From NCBI GenBank assembly GCA_041918615.1, contig JAYRVH010000022.1:58218-122217 (forward strand): DNA of 64,000 bases, given 5' to 3'. The stretch comes from JAEUJM01 sp041918615. GTDB taxonomy: Bacteria > Actinomycetota > Acidimicrobiia > Acidimicrobiales > DATDAH01. Positions 27,651 to 35,803 of this stretch are shown piece after piece. Below the pieces are notes generated by a model. The model worked only from the letters and a program-made list of their open reading frames with translations, was not told the DNA's origin and made no database searches. The first letter of the stretch is position 1, and every line of letters begins with the position of its first letter. Both the position numbers and the translations under genes were made by a program.

Positions 27651-29414
27651 TCAGTCGATGACCGCGACGATGTCGCCGGCTCCGACCGAGTCCCCGGGGG
27701 CCACCTTGAGCTGGGACACGGTGCCGGCCCGGTCGGCACTGATGTTGTTCTCCATCTTCATGGCCTCGAGAACGCAGATGGCCTGTCCGGCCTCGACCTC
27801 GTCGCCGGCCGCGACGAGGACCTTGACGATCGTGCCCTGCATCGGCACGACGACGGTGCCGGCACCGGCGCCAGCCGCGGCTCCGGCGCCGGCCGCGCGG
27901 CGGGGACGTGCCACCGCAGGGCCGCCGACCACCGGAGCAGCCGCGGTCTCGGGCACCCAGACGCTCACCGCGTAGCGCCGGCCCTCGACCTCGACATCCA
28001 CGTCGCGTCGCACCTTCGGTGCCTCGTCGTCGTCGGTGGGGGCGGGGGCCTTCGGTGCGCTCACGCCGGACAGGTCGAGCACCTCCTCGACCCATTTCGT
28101 CGAGTGCTCCGCCGCCGCGAAGTCCGGATGGCTGAGGATGGCCACGTCGGCGGGGATCGTCGTGGCGATCCCCTCGACCCGCATCTCGCCGAGCGCCCGG
28201 AGCATGCGCCGGCGGGCCTCTTCACGGTCTCGCCCCCAGACGACGAGCTTGCCGACGAGGTTGTCGTAGTACTGGCTGACCTCGTCGCCCGACTCGTAGC
28301 CACCGTCCCACCGGGTGCCGAAGCCGTCGGGGGTGACCAGGGTGCTGAGGCGCCCCGGCGACGGCAGGAAGCGACCACCGGCCGGGTCCTCGGCGTTGAT
28401 GCGGCACTCGATCGCGTGGCCCCGTGAGCTCACGTCGTCCTGGGTGATCGAGAGCGGCTCGCCGGCCGCCACCCGGATCTGCTCGGCAACGAGGTCGATG
28501 CCCACCACCATCTCGGTGACGGGATGCTCGACCTGAAGGCGGGTGTTCATCTCGAGGAAGAAGAACTCGCCGTCCTGCAGCAGGAACTCGACGGTGCCGG
28601 CGTTGACGTAGCCGCAGGCCTCGGCCACGTGGACGCTCGCCTCCCCCATGGCGCGACGGAGGTCGTCGGGGAACGAAGGGGCCGGGCTCTCCTCGATCAG
28701 CTTCTGGTGGCGCCGCTGGGCGGAGCAGTCGCGCTCGCCCAGCCAGACGTAGTTGCCATGGGTGTCGGCGATGATCTGCATCTCGACGTGGCGCGGCCAG
28801 GTGAGGTAGCGCTCGAGGTAGAGCTCGTCCCGGCCGAAGTAGGCGGTGGCCTCGCGCCGGGCCGACTCGATGGCGGCCTCGATCTGGTCGGCCGCGTGCA
28901 CCACCTTCATGCCGCGACCACCCCCGCCGTGGGCGGCCTTGATCGCGATGGGGTACCCGAACTCCTCGCCGAAGGCCCGGACCTCCTCGGGGCCCTGCAC
29001 CTCGTCGTTGCGTCCCGGTACTCCCTCGACACCGGCCTTCTCGGCGGCCAGTCGGGACGAGATCTTGTCGCCCATCACCTCGATGGCCTCTGGCGGTGGG
29101 CCGATCCACGATACCGAACCACTGGCGATGATGGCGCGGGCGAAGTCGGTGTTCTCCGAGAAGAACCCGTACCCCGGGTGCACGCCGTCGGCGCCGCTCC
29201 GCTCGATTGCGTCCATGATGGCGGCGGTGTTGAGGTAGCTCTCGGCGGCGGTCTGGCCACCGAGCGCGTAGGCCTCGTCGGCCAGACGGACGTGCAACGC
29301 GTCCCGGTCGAGATCGGAGTAGACGGCGACGGTGCCGATACCCAGTTCACGGCAGGTGCGGATGACCCGGACGGCGATCTCGCCCCGGTTCGCGATCAAG
29401 ATCTTCGAGAGCAC
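27651..29414 (-). CDS. Acetyl/propionyl-CoA carboxylase alpha subunit (biotin carboxylase + BCCP)
   Basis: The 587-aa protein starts at GTG 29414 (LSKILIANRGEIAVRV, the family N-terminus). It contains the biotin carboxylase ATP-grasp domain with the glycine-rich loop HGGGGRGMK, the catalytic region EMNTRLQVEHPVTE, an Ala/Gly/Pro-rich linker, and a C-terminal biotinyl domain with EAMKM (Lys553 modified). It makes carboxybiotin for acyl-CoA carboxylation, giving malonyl- or methylmalonyl-CoA. The mutase 12 kb away suggests a propionyl-CoA role, but the beta subunit that fixes specificity is not in the window. birA lies head to head, 17 bp away. Confidence 0.93.
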   Translation of the reverse strand: MLSKILIANRGEIAVRVIRTCRELGIGTVAVYSDLDRDALHVRLADEAYALGGQTAAESYLNTAAIMDAIERSGADGVHPGYGFFSENTDFARAIIASGSVSWIGPPPEAIEVMGDKISSRLAAEKAGVEGVPGRNDEVQGPEEVRAFGEEFGYPIAIKAAHGGGGRGMKVVHAADQIEAAIESARREATAYFGRDELYLERYLTWPRHVEMQIIADTHGNYVWLGERDCSAQRRHQKLIEESPAPSFPDDLRRAMGEASVHVAEACGYVNAGTVEFLLQDGEFFFLEMNTRLQVEHPVTEMVVGIDLVAEQIRVAAGEPLSITQDDVSSRGHAIECRINAEDPAGGRFLPSPGRLSTLVTPDGFGTRWDGGYESGDEVSQYYDNLVGKLVVWGRDREEARRRMLRALGEMRVEGIATTIPADVAILSHPDFAAAEHSTKWVEEVLDLSGVSAPKAPAPTDDDEAPKVRRDVDVEVEGRRYAVSVWVPETAAAPVVGGPAVARPRRAAGAGAAAGAGAGTVVVPMQGTIVKVLVAAGDEVEAGQAICVLEAMKMENNISADRAGTVSQLKVAPGDSVGAGDIVAVID

Positions 29415-29418
29415 CCCC

Positions 29419-29424
29419 TATGGT
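29419..29424 (+). promoter_or_regulatory. Possible leaderless -10 box for birA
   Basis: TATGGT overlaps an in-frame ATG (29420) and ends 7 nt before GTG 29432, which favours the GTG as the true birA start. Confidence 0.35.
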
Positions 29425-29431
29425 TAGTTCC

Positions 29432-30304
29432 GTGCCGGGGGGTGATGCCAGACCGACGGCGTCCGACGTGCGTCGCGACCTCGTCGGCACCCGCTTCGCC
29501 GACCTGCGGTGGGTCGCCCAGACCGGGTCGACGAACCGGGACCTCATGGCTCTCGCCGCCGACGGTGCACCCGAGGGGATGGTCCTGGTGGCCGACCACC
29601 AGACCGCAGGGCGGGGTCGGTTGGGTCGGGTCTGGACCGCACCGCCACGGGCGTCCCTGCTGCTATCGGTCTTGATGCGACCTCGGATCGCGGTGGCCGA
29701 CGCCCACCTGCTCACCGCGATCGTCGGCTTGGCCGCCATCGAGGCCTGTGTCGAGGTGGCCGGCGTGCAGCCAGGGCTGAAGTGGCCCAACGACCTGGTC
29801 GTGGCGTCGCCGCTCGCCGGGGGGGCCGAGCGGAAGTTGGCGGGGGTGCTGGCGGAGTCGTCGGTCCGGCACGGCCGTTTCGACGCTGTGGTGGTGGGGC
29901 TCGGCCTCAACGTGAACTGGCCGACGTCGCTGCCGGACGAGGTCGACGGCGTGGCGGTGGCGCTCAACCACCTGACCGGCGGCGTGGTCGAGCGGGGTGC
30001 GCTGGCGGTGTCGCTCCTGCGCGCACTGGACCGCCTGTACACCCGGCTCCTGGCCCCCGGCGGGGCCGGGGAGGTGCACCGCCGCGAATGCTCGGCGTCC
30101 CTCACCGTCGGTCGGCAGGTGCGCGTGATCCGGGCCGGCGACGAGATCGAGGGGACCGCGGTCGGCATCGACCCCGACGGCACGCTCCGGGTCGAGGTGG
30201 GTGGTGCCGTCGTCGCCGTGCCCGTGGGCGACGTCGTGCACCTGCGCCCAGGAGGGTCGAACCACCCTCGGTGGCCTGGCGGTGAGGATGCTCCGCCAGG
30301 TTAG
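29432..30304 (+). CDS. birA: Biotin--[acetyl-CoA-carboxylase] ligase
   Basis: The protein is 290 aa from GTG 29432; ATG 29420 would add four residues but lies inside the putative -10 box. Monofunctional BirA without an N-terminal DNA-binding domain. TGSTN (substrate loop), ADHQTAGRGRLGR (biotinyl-AMP loop), KWPNDLVV and KLAGVLAE (biotin-binding strands) and GLGLNVNW are all present, followed by a C-terminal SH3-like domain. It attaches biotin to the Lys of the carboxylase encoded head-to-head beside it. Without the HTH it is unlikely to regulate transcription. Confidence 0.94.
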   Translation: MPGGDARPTASDVRRDLVGTRFADLRWVAQTGSTNRDLMALAADGAPEGMVLVADHQTAGRGRLGRVWTAPPRASLLLSVLMRPRIAVADAHLLTAIVGLAAIEACVEVAGVQPGLKWPNDLVVASPLAGGAERKLAGVLAESSVRHGRFDAVVVGLGLNVNWPTSLPDEVDGVAVALNHLTGGVVERGALAVSLLRALDRLYTRLLAPGGAGEVHRRECSASLTVGRQVRVIRAGDEIEGTAVGIDPDGTLRVEVGGAVVAVPVGDVVHLRPGGSNHPRWPGGEDAPPG

Positions 30305-30319
30305 GCACCACGGTCGGGC

Positions 30320-31078
30320 TCAGCGGGCGTGCGACTCCGAGAGCAGTCGATCGAACAAGGCGCCGCAGTGCTGCTCGATCTTCGCGCGCAGGTGGTCGTC
30401 GTCGATCCCGTCGAGCACGTGGTGCTTCACGGGGCCTCGGAACTCGTGGGAGCGGTCGAGCGCGAGGGTCTCGGCCGGAACGCCCGCGAAGGCGGCCAGG
30501 TCGGCGATGCGGTCGCCGATCTCCTCGGTGCGCAGGACCAGGAGGTGCTCGGGCGGGACGTTCTCGAGCACTCGTCGGTTGTGGCGCGCCCACTCGCCGA
30601 AGTAGGCGTCGAGCGTGGAGAGCCCACGGTCGGCCAGGGCCTGCTCCTCGGCGGGGTGCGGTGCCGTGGTGCCGACCCGCAGCGCGCGCAGATCGAGCCA
30701 CTCGAGCGATCGGTACGAGAGGGTCTGGTTGATCATCGAGTCGAGCCACGACCGTGGCTCCCGCACCGTGAGCACGTGCTTCGCCCGGGGATAGCAGCGG
30801 GCCAGGGTGTCGATCACCTCGCCGTTGAGGAACGACGAGTCGACCTCCAGGCGCAACCGGCGGTCCTTGGAGCGGAGATACCGCTCGAGCTCGCCGGGCC
30901 GGAGTTGGCCACGACGGCTGCGGCTCACGAGGGCCCGGAGCTCGGGGACCTCGGGCTCGTGGGCGGACCGGTAGGCGCTGAAGAGGCCGGCGATCGAGTG
31001 GGTGCCGGTCTTCTCGTTGCCGACACCGAAGAGCCGGAGCCGCCGGTCGTGGCGCCGCCACGGCCACGACGGGGTCAT
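30320..31078 (-). CDS. Sulfotransferase-like protein
   Basis: The protein is 252 aa. The ATG at 31078 overlaps the pabC stop (ATGA). The N-terminal GNEKTGTHSIAGLF is a PAPS-type 5'-phosphosulfate loop with Lys-Thr-Gly-Thr, and TVREPRSWLDSMINQ is a plausible 3'-phosphate site. EVDSSFLNGEV resembles glycan sulfotransferases. It is more distant from the other three sulfotransferases in the window and could use another nucleophile acceptor. Why it is coupled to folate genes is not clear. Confidence 0.7.
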   Translation of the reverse strand: MTPSWPWRRHDRRLRLFGVGNEKTGTHSIAGLFSAYRSAHEPEVPELRALVSRSRRGQLRPGELERYLRSKDRRLRLEVDSSFLNGEVIDTLARCYPRAKHVLTVREPRSWLDSMINQTLSYRSLEWLDLRALRVGTTAPHPAEEQALADRGLSTLDAYFGEWARHNRRVLENVPPEHLLVLRTEEIGDRIADLAAFAGVPAETLALDRSHEFRGPVKHHVLDGIDDDHLRAKIEQHCGALFDRLLSESHAR

Positions 31079-31920
31079 GGGTCGAGAGTACTGGCGGCCA
31101 ACTGGGCCAGCAAGCGCCCAGCGACCGCGGTGAGGGGCCCCGGGCAACTCCCCAGCGGCCGGCCGTCGACGTGGGAGATCGCCTGCACGTCTCGCGTGCT
31201 GGACGTCAGGAAGGCCTCGTCGGCCCCGGCGAGGGCTTCGAGGGGGAGATCGGCCTCTTCGGCCCCGGTGACCTCGAGCACCAGCTCTCTCGTGATCCCG
31301 GCGAGGCACCCGCTCGCGAGGGGCGGGGTGAGCAGCCGCCCGCCCCTGCCCACGAACACGTTGGAGCCCGTGCCTTCACACAGCCGCCCACGCGTGTTGG
31401 CGAAGATCGCCTCGCCGGCCCCGCGGTCGTGGGCGTGGGCGATTGCCACCACGTTCTCGGCGTACGACACCGTCTTCAGGCCGACGACGGCGCTGCGCTC
31501 GTTCCGGGGCCAGGGCACCGTGACCACCGGGGTGCGGTCAGGCCACGCCGTGGCCGGCGAGGTGGCGATGATCACGGTGGGCAGGGCCGCGCCGCGGTCT
31601 GAACCGAGCGGCCCGGGGCCACCGGTGACCGTGGTCCGCAAGCGTCCGGCGGCCGCACCGTTGGCGGTGACCACTGCGCCGATCGCCGCTCGCAGCTCGT
31701 CGTCGGTATAGGGCACGGCCAGGCCGAGGCCGCCGGCCGATCGGCGGAGGCGGGCGAGGTGGCGGCTGAGGGCGAAGGCCACGCCGTCGACCACCTTGGT
31801 GGTCTCGAAGACACCATCGCCCACGAGCAGCCCGTGGTCGAACGGTGACACACGGGCATCGTCGACAGATTGCAGGTCGCCGTCCAGCCACACCATCTGG
31901 TCTTCGGTCCGGCCGGTCAC
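31075..31920 (-). CDS. pabC: Aminodeoxychorismate lyase / class IV aminotransferase
   Basis: The protein is 281 aa from the GTG at 31920, which overlaps the pabB stop (GTGA). Fold-type IV PLP enzyme: VWLDGDL start, GDGVFETTKV, the catalytic Lys in GLKTVSYAEN, CEGTGSNVFV and LTSSTRDVQ. Coupling to pabB supports release of pyruvate from aminodeoxychorismate to give p-aminobenzoate for folate. A D-amino-acid or branched-chain aminotransferase is the main alternative within this family. Confidence 0.85.
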   Translation of the reverse strand: MTGRTEDQMVWLDGDLQSVDDARVSPFDHGLLVGDGVFETTKVVDGVAFALSRHLARLRRSAGGLGLAVPYTDDELRAAIGAVVTANGAAAGRLRTTVTGGPGPLGSDRGAALPTVIIATSPATAWPDRTPVVTVPWPRNERSAVVGLKTVSYAENVVAIAHAHDRGAGEAIFANTRGRLCEGTGSNVFVGRGGRLLTPPLASGCLAGITRELVLEVTGAEEADLPLEALAGADEAFLTSSTRDVQAISHVDGRPLGSCPGPLTAVAGRLLAQLAASTLDP

Positions 31921-32948
31921 AGCAGTCCGCCGACCGGAGCGGGGGCGGACGAGGCGACGCGGAGCAGGTGCCTTGCCTTCAGCTCGGTCTCGGCCCATTC
32001 GCCCGCCGGTGTCGAGTCCCACGTGACACCCCCGCCGGTGCCGAAGTGGAGCTCGCCGTCCTGGGCCCAGAACGTGCGGATGGCCACATTGAGGTCGCCG
32101 CGCCGGTTGTCGGCGTCGACCCAGCCCACCGCGCCGCAGTAGACCCCGCGGGGCACGGGCTCGAGCCGGGCGATGTGCTCGAGCGCGGCGAGCTTCGGGG
32201 CGCCGGTGACCGATCCGGGCGGGAAGGTGGCATCGATGAGCCCGGCCCAGCCCCGACCGGGCAGCAGGCGCCCCGTGACGGTGCTGACGAGGTGCACCAG
32301 ACCGGGGTGGGGCTCGATCGCGAGCAGGCTCGGCACCTCGACCGAGCCGTACTCGCAGACACGCCCCAGGTCGTTGCGCACGAGGTCGACGATCATGACG
32401 TTCTCGGCGTGGTCCTTCGGGAGGAGGTCGCCGGCGGTCGCCGCCGTGCCTTTGATCGGGGAGGACGAGACGCGGTCACGGTCTCGCCGCAGGAATCGCT
32501 CCGGCGAGGCCGAGGCCACCTGGACGCCGTGGCGGGGCAGGTCGACGACGGCGCTGTACGGGGCCGGGTTGCCTTCGGCGAGTGCCGCTCCCAACGCAGC
32601 GATCTCTACGGTGTCGGCGAGCGGTGCGCTGAGTCGTCGGGTGAGGTTCACCTGGTAGACGTCGCCGGCCGCGATGGCGTCGCGGACGGACTCCACGCCC
32701 CGCTCGAACCCGGGCCGGTCGAGTGAGCTGCGCCAGGCGTCGGGGGCCGGACCGCGCCACGGTGCTCCCGGCCACGGCTGGGCGGGACGCTGGCTGGCGA
32801 ACCGGGCGCACACGGGTGGTCCCTCGAACGGGAGGACGACCGCCCAGAACCCTCGGTGATCCAGCGCCTCGAGGTCCTCGGTGACATCGATCAGTTCGGT
32901 GCAGAGCGTGCCCCCGACCACGGCCAACGATCGATTCGCACCGAGCAC
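31917..32948 (-). CDS. pabB: Aminodeoxychorismate synthase component I
   Basis: The protein is 343 aa from the GTG at 32948, chosen because a TATCCT box ends 6 nt upstream and longer frames would run into the divergent gene. The chorismate-binding domain contains YQVNLTRRL, SSSPIKGTAAT, ENVMIVDLVRNDLGR and PPGSVTGAPK. PIKGT (with Lys) is the PabB signature, where anthranilate synthase has PIAGT. It converts chorismate and ammonia to 4-amino-4-deoxychorismate. The partner amidotransferase PabA is not in the window. Confidence 0.9.
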   Translation of the reverse strand: MLGANRSLAVVGGTLCTELIDVTEDLEALDHRGFWAVVLPFEGPPVCARFASQRPAQPWPGAPWRGPAPDAWRSSLDRPGFERGVESVRDAIAAGDVYQVNLTRRLSAPLADTVEIAALGAALAEGNPAPYSAVVDLPRHGVQVASASPERFLRRDRDRVSSSPIKGTAATAGDLLPKDHAENVMIVDLVRNDLGRVCEYGSVEVPSLLAIEPHPGLVHLVSTVTGRLLPGRGWAGLIDATFPPGSVTGAPKLAALEHIARLEPVPRGVYCGAVGWVDADNRRGDLNVAIRTFWAQDGELHFGTGGGVTWDSTPAGEWAETELKARHLLRVASSAPAPVGGLL

Positions 32949-32954
32949 GGGGAC

Positions 32955-32960
32955 AGGATA
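32955..32960 (-). promoter_or_regulatory. Leaderless -10 box for pabB
   Basis: TATCCT on the minus strand ends 6 nt before the GTG at 32948. Confidence 0.5.
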
Positions 32961-33020
32961 GGCCCCGTGCGACCGGACCGATCCGAGCCGTGCCGATGTA
33001 GATCCGGCCGTTCCAGCCGT

Positions 33021-33026
33021 TAGATT
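33021..33026 (+). promoter_or_regulatory. Leaderless -10 box for the LCP gene
   Basis: TAGATT ends 8 nt before the GTG at 33035. The same hexamer and spacing occur at the 21000 leader ORF. Confidence 0.5.
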
Positions 33027-33034
33027 CGATCTTC

Positions 33035-34465
33035 GTGTCCGCCGCAACCGCAGGGCCCTCCGGGCGTCGGTCCTGGCCCCAACGCCTCCTCATCACCTTC
33101 AACGTCGGGCTGATCGTCATGTGCCTCGTGATCGCCGGCGGGCTGGGCTACTTCAACTACAAGTTCGCCCGCCTGCCCCGCGTCGCCATCGATCCCGGGG
33201 TCCTCAGCGCCGAGGAGGCGCCGGGCGAGCCGCAGAACTTCCTCGTCGTCGGCACCGATGACGCCGCCCGCCTCGACCCGTCCGACCCCGTCACCAACGG
33301 CCGTGACGACCTCGGCGTGCTGTCCGACACGATCATGGTGCTGCGGGTCGACCCGAGCCAGACCGACGCCCAGCTCCTCTCGCTCCCGCGCGACCTGTGG
33401 CTGCCGATCGCCGGCGGAGGCGAGCAGAGGATCAACACCGCCCTCAGCGTGGGCGGCCCCGAGGCCCTGATCACGACGGTGCAGGACTACTTCGGCATCG
33501 AGATCAACCACTACATGCAGATGGACTTCCTGGGCTTCGAGGAGCTGGTCGCCGCGGTCGACGGCGTCCCGATCTACTTCGCCAACCCGGTCCGCGACCA
33601 CAAGACCGGGCTGAACGTCCCCTCACCGGGCTGCATCACGCTGAGCAGCGAACAGGCCCTCGCCTACGCCCGGTCCCGCTCCTTCGAGTACCAGGACGAG
33701 GACGGATGGCACACCGACGGCACGGGCGACCTCGGCCGGATCAGTCGCCAGCAGGACTTCATACGCAGGGCGCTGCAACGGGCCGTGGTGAAGGGCGTCC
33801 GCAACCCGGTCACGCTCAACCAGCTCATCGACGTGGGCGTGGGCAACATCACCGTCGACGACACCCTGACGGCCCAGGACATCTTCTCGCTCGGCAAGCG
33901 CTTCCGGACCTTCGAGCCGAGCGAGCTGGTGACCCGCTCGCTCGTGGTGGTCGACGACGTCATCAACGGCGCCCAGGTGTTGGAGATGGCCGACAGCGAG
34001 GAGAACCAGGCCACGCTCGACATCTTCAGGGGCGTGGCCGGCGGCGGTGAGGACCCGGCGAGCGTCCAGGTCCAGATCCTCAACGGCTCGGGCGCCAGCG
34101 GGCAGGCCACGACGGTTGCGGACGACCTGGGCGCGGTCGGCTTCACCGTCATCGGCACCGGCGATGCCGAGCGCTTCGACTTCGCCAACACCGTGGTCCG
34201 CCACACCCCGGGCAACGAGGCGGCCGCCGACCTGACCATGCGCTACCTGGCGGCCGGCGCCCAGGTCGAGGAGGTGGCCGAGCTCCCCGCCCCGGTCGTG
34301 GTCGTCACCGGGCTGGACTACGCCGGTGTGAATTCGGACCCGGCCCCGTCGGCGCTGCCCTCGACGACCACCTCGACCCCTGCGGGCCCGGGCGCGACCA
34401 CCACCACGACCCCGGTCATCGGTGAGGTCCCCGGACCGCCTCCCCCCGAGGTCCAATGCGGTTGA
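33035..34465 (+). CDS. LytR-CpsA-Psr (LCP) family glycopolymer ligase
   Basis: The protein is 476 aa: cytoplasmic N-terminus, one TM helix (about residues 18-40), the LCP catalytic domain (LVVGTDDA..., LSDTIMVLRVD, LLSLPRDLWLPI, INTALSVGG, YARSRSF, GRISRQQDFIRR), then a LytR_C domain (about residues 345-410, VQILNGSGASGQA) and a Thr/Pro-rich tail. The conserved Asp/Arg residues that bind polyprenyl pyrophosphate are present. It would transfer undecaprenyl-linked glycan to peptidoglycan or another wall polymer, which fits the glycan cluster. Start GTG 33035 has a TAGATT box 8 nt upstream. Confidence 0.9.
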   Translation: MSAATAGPSGRRSWPQRLLITFNVGLIVMCLVIAGGLGYFNYKFARLPRVAIDPGVLSAEEAPGEPQNFLVVGTDDAARLDPSDPVTNGRDDLGVLSDTIMVLRVDPSQTDAQLLSLPRDLWLPIAGGGEQRINTALSVGGPEALITTVQDYFGIEINHYMQMDFLGFEELVAAVDGVPIYFANPVRDHKTGLNVPSPGCITLSSEQALAYARSRSFEYQDEDGWHTDGTGDLGRISRQQDFIRRALQRAVVKGVRNPVTLNQLIDVGVGNITVDDTLTAQDIFSLGKRFRTFEPSELVTRSLVVVDDVINGAQVLEMADSEENQATLDIFRGVAGGGEDPASVQVQILNGSGASGQATTVADDLGAVGFTVIGTGDAERFDFANTVVRHTPGNEAAADLTMRYLAAGAQVEEVAELPAPVVVVTGLDYAGVNSDPAPSALPSTTTSTPAGPGATTTTTPVIGEVPGPPPPEVQCG

Positions 34466-34517
34466 GCGCGCCGGCGCACGCTCGTGGCCGCTGCCGGTCC
34501 CGTGCTACAAACGGACG

Positions 34518-35801
34518 ATGAGCAGCAGGGTCGCCATCATCGGAGCGGGCTACGTGGGGCTCACCACGGCTGCCTGCTTCGCTCATCTCGGCCACGAGGT
34601 GTTCTGCGCGGACATCGACGCCGACCGCATCGACCGCCTGAACCGTGGCGAGGTCCCGATCCTCGAGGCGGGCCTCGAGCAACTCATCATCGAAGGGGTC
34701 GCCTCGGGCCGCCTGCGGTTCATGCACGGTGCCGCGACGGCGGCGGAGCAGGCCGAGTTCTCGTACCTCAGTGTCCCCACGCCCCAGCGGCTCGACGGGC
34801 GCGCCGATCTGTCCTACATCGAGGCCGTCGCCCGTGAGATCGGCCCTGTGCTCCCTGCCGAGGCCATCGTGGTCAACAAGTCGACCGTTCCCGTGGGCTC
34901 CACCCGGGTGGTCGAGCACGCGCTGGGGCGCAGCGACGTGTACGTGGTCTCGAACCCCGAGTTCCTGCGCGAGGGCTCGGCCGTCTCGGACTTCCTCCAT
35001 CCCGACCGGGTGGTCATCGGCAGCGAGGACCAGGGCGCGGCCATCCGCGTGGCGTCGCTCTACGTCGGCGTCCCGGCGCCCCTCATGGTCACCGACCCGG
35101 CGTCGGCCGAGACCATCAAGTACGCGAGCAACGCGTTCCTCGCCACCAAGCTGTCGTTCGTCAACGCGGTGGCCGCGGTCTGCGAGGCCGTCGGGGCCGA
35201 TGTCAACGACGTCGTCCTCGGCATGGGCTACGACAAGCGCATCGGCCACGACTTCTTGAAGCCCGGGCCCGGGTACGGCGGGAGCTGCTTCCCGAAGGAC
35301 ACCTCGGCGCTCGTCCGGATCGCCGAGGACGGTGGCTACGACTTCCGGCTCCTCAAGGGCGTCGTCGACGTCAACGAGGAGCAGTTCGACCGGGTCGTCC
35401 GCAAGGTGGCCGACATGGTGGAGGGCGACCTCGCCGGCGCACAGGTCGCGGCATGGGGCCTCACGTTCAAGGCCCGCACCGATGACCTGCGCGAGTCGCC
35501 CGCCCTCCAGATCCTCGGTCGCCTGATCGCCGCGGGCGCCGCCGTCCGGGCCTACGACCCGGCGGTCGAGGGACGGATCGAGAGCCACCCCGGGATCGAG
35601 GTGGTCGACGACCCCTACGCCGCGTGCGCCGGGGCCCGTGTGCTCGTGGTCCTCACCGAGTGGGACGAGTTCCGCTGGCTCGACCTCGACAAGGTGTCCG
35701 ACGTGATGGCCGAGCCGGCGGTGGTCGATGCCCGGAACCTCCTCGACCGGGCGGCCGTCCAGCGCCGGGGCTTCCGGTTCGAAGGCATCGGGCGTCGCTG
35801 A
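34518..35801 (+). CDS. ugd: UDP-glucose 6-dehydrogenase
   Basis: The protein is 427 aa from ATG 34518. The N-terminal NAD-binding domain has VAIIGAGYVGLTTAACFA and NKSTVPVG. The central domain has EFLREGSAVSDFLHPDR, and the catalytic Cys lies in GPGYGGSCFPKD (about residue 259). The C-terminal UDP-binding domain has WGLTFKARTDDLRESP. It oxidises UDP-glucose to UDP-glucuronate with two NAD+. The next gene, 2 bp downstream, is a UDP-glucuronate decarboxylase-like enzyme, so the pair would yield UDP-xylose. Confidence 0.93.
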   Translation: MSSRVAIIGAGYVGLTTAACFAHLGHEVFCADIDADRIDRLNRGEVPILEAGLEQLIIEGVASGRLRFMHGAATAAEQAEFSYLSVPTPQRLDGRADLSYIEAVAREIGPVLPAEAIVVNKSTVPVGSTRVVEHALGRSDVYVVSNPEFLREGSAVSDFLHPDRVVIGSEDQGAAIRVASLYVGVPAPLMVTDPASAETIKYASNAFLATKLSFVNAVAAVCEAVGADVNDVVLGMGYDKRIGHDFLKPGPGYGGSCFPKDTSALVRIAEDGGYDFRLLKGVVDVNEEQFDRVVRKVADMVEGDLAGAQVAAWGLTFKARTDDLRESPALQILGRLIAAGAAVRAYDPAVEGRIESHPGIEVVDDPYAACAGARVLVVLTEWDEFRWLDLDKVSDVMAEPAVVDARNLLDRAAVQRRGFRFEGIGRR

Positions 35802-35803
35802 GC

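Noticed and set aside
35770..35795. A GGTTCGA sequence reminiscent of a tRNA T-arm
   Set aside because: It lies inside the ugd coding sequence and no cloverleaf could be built around it.
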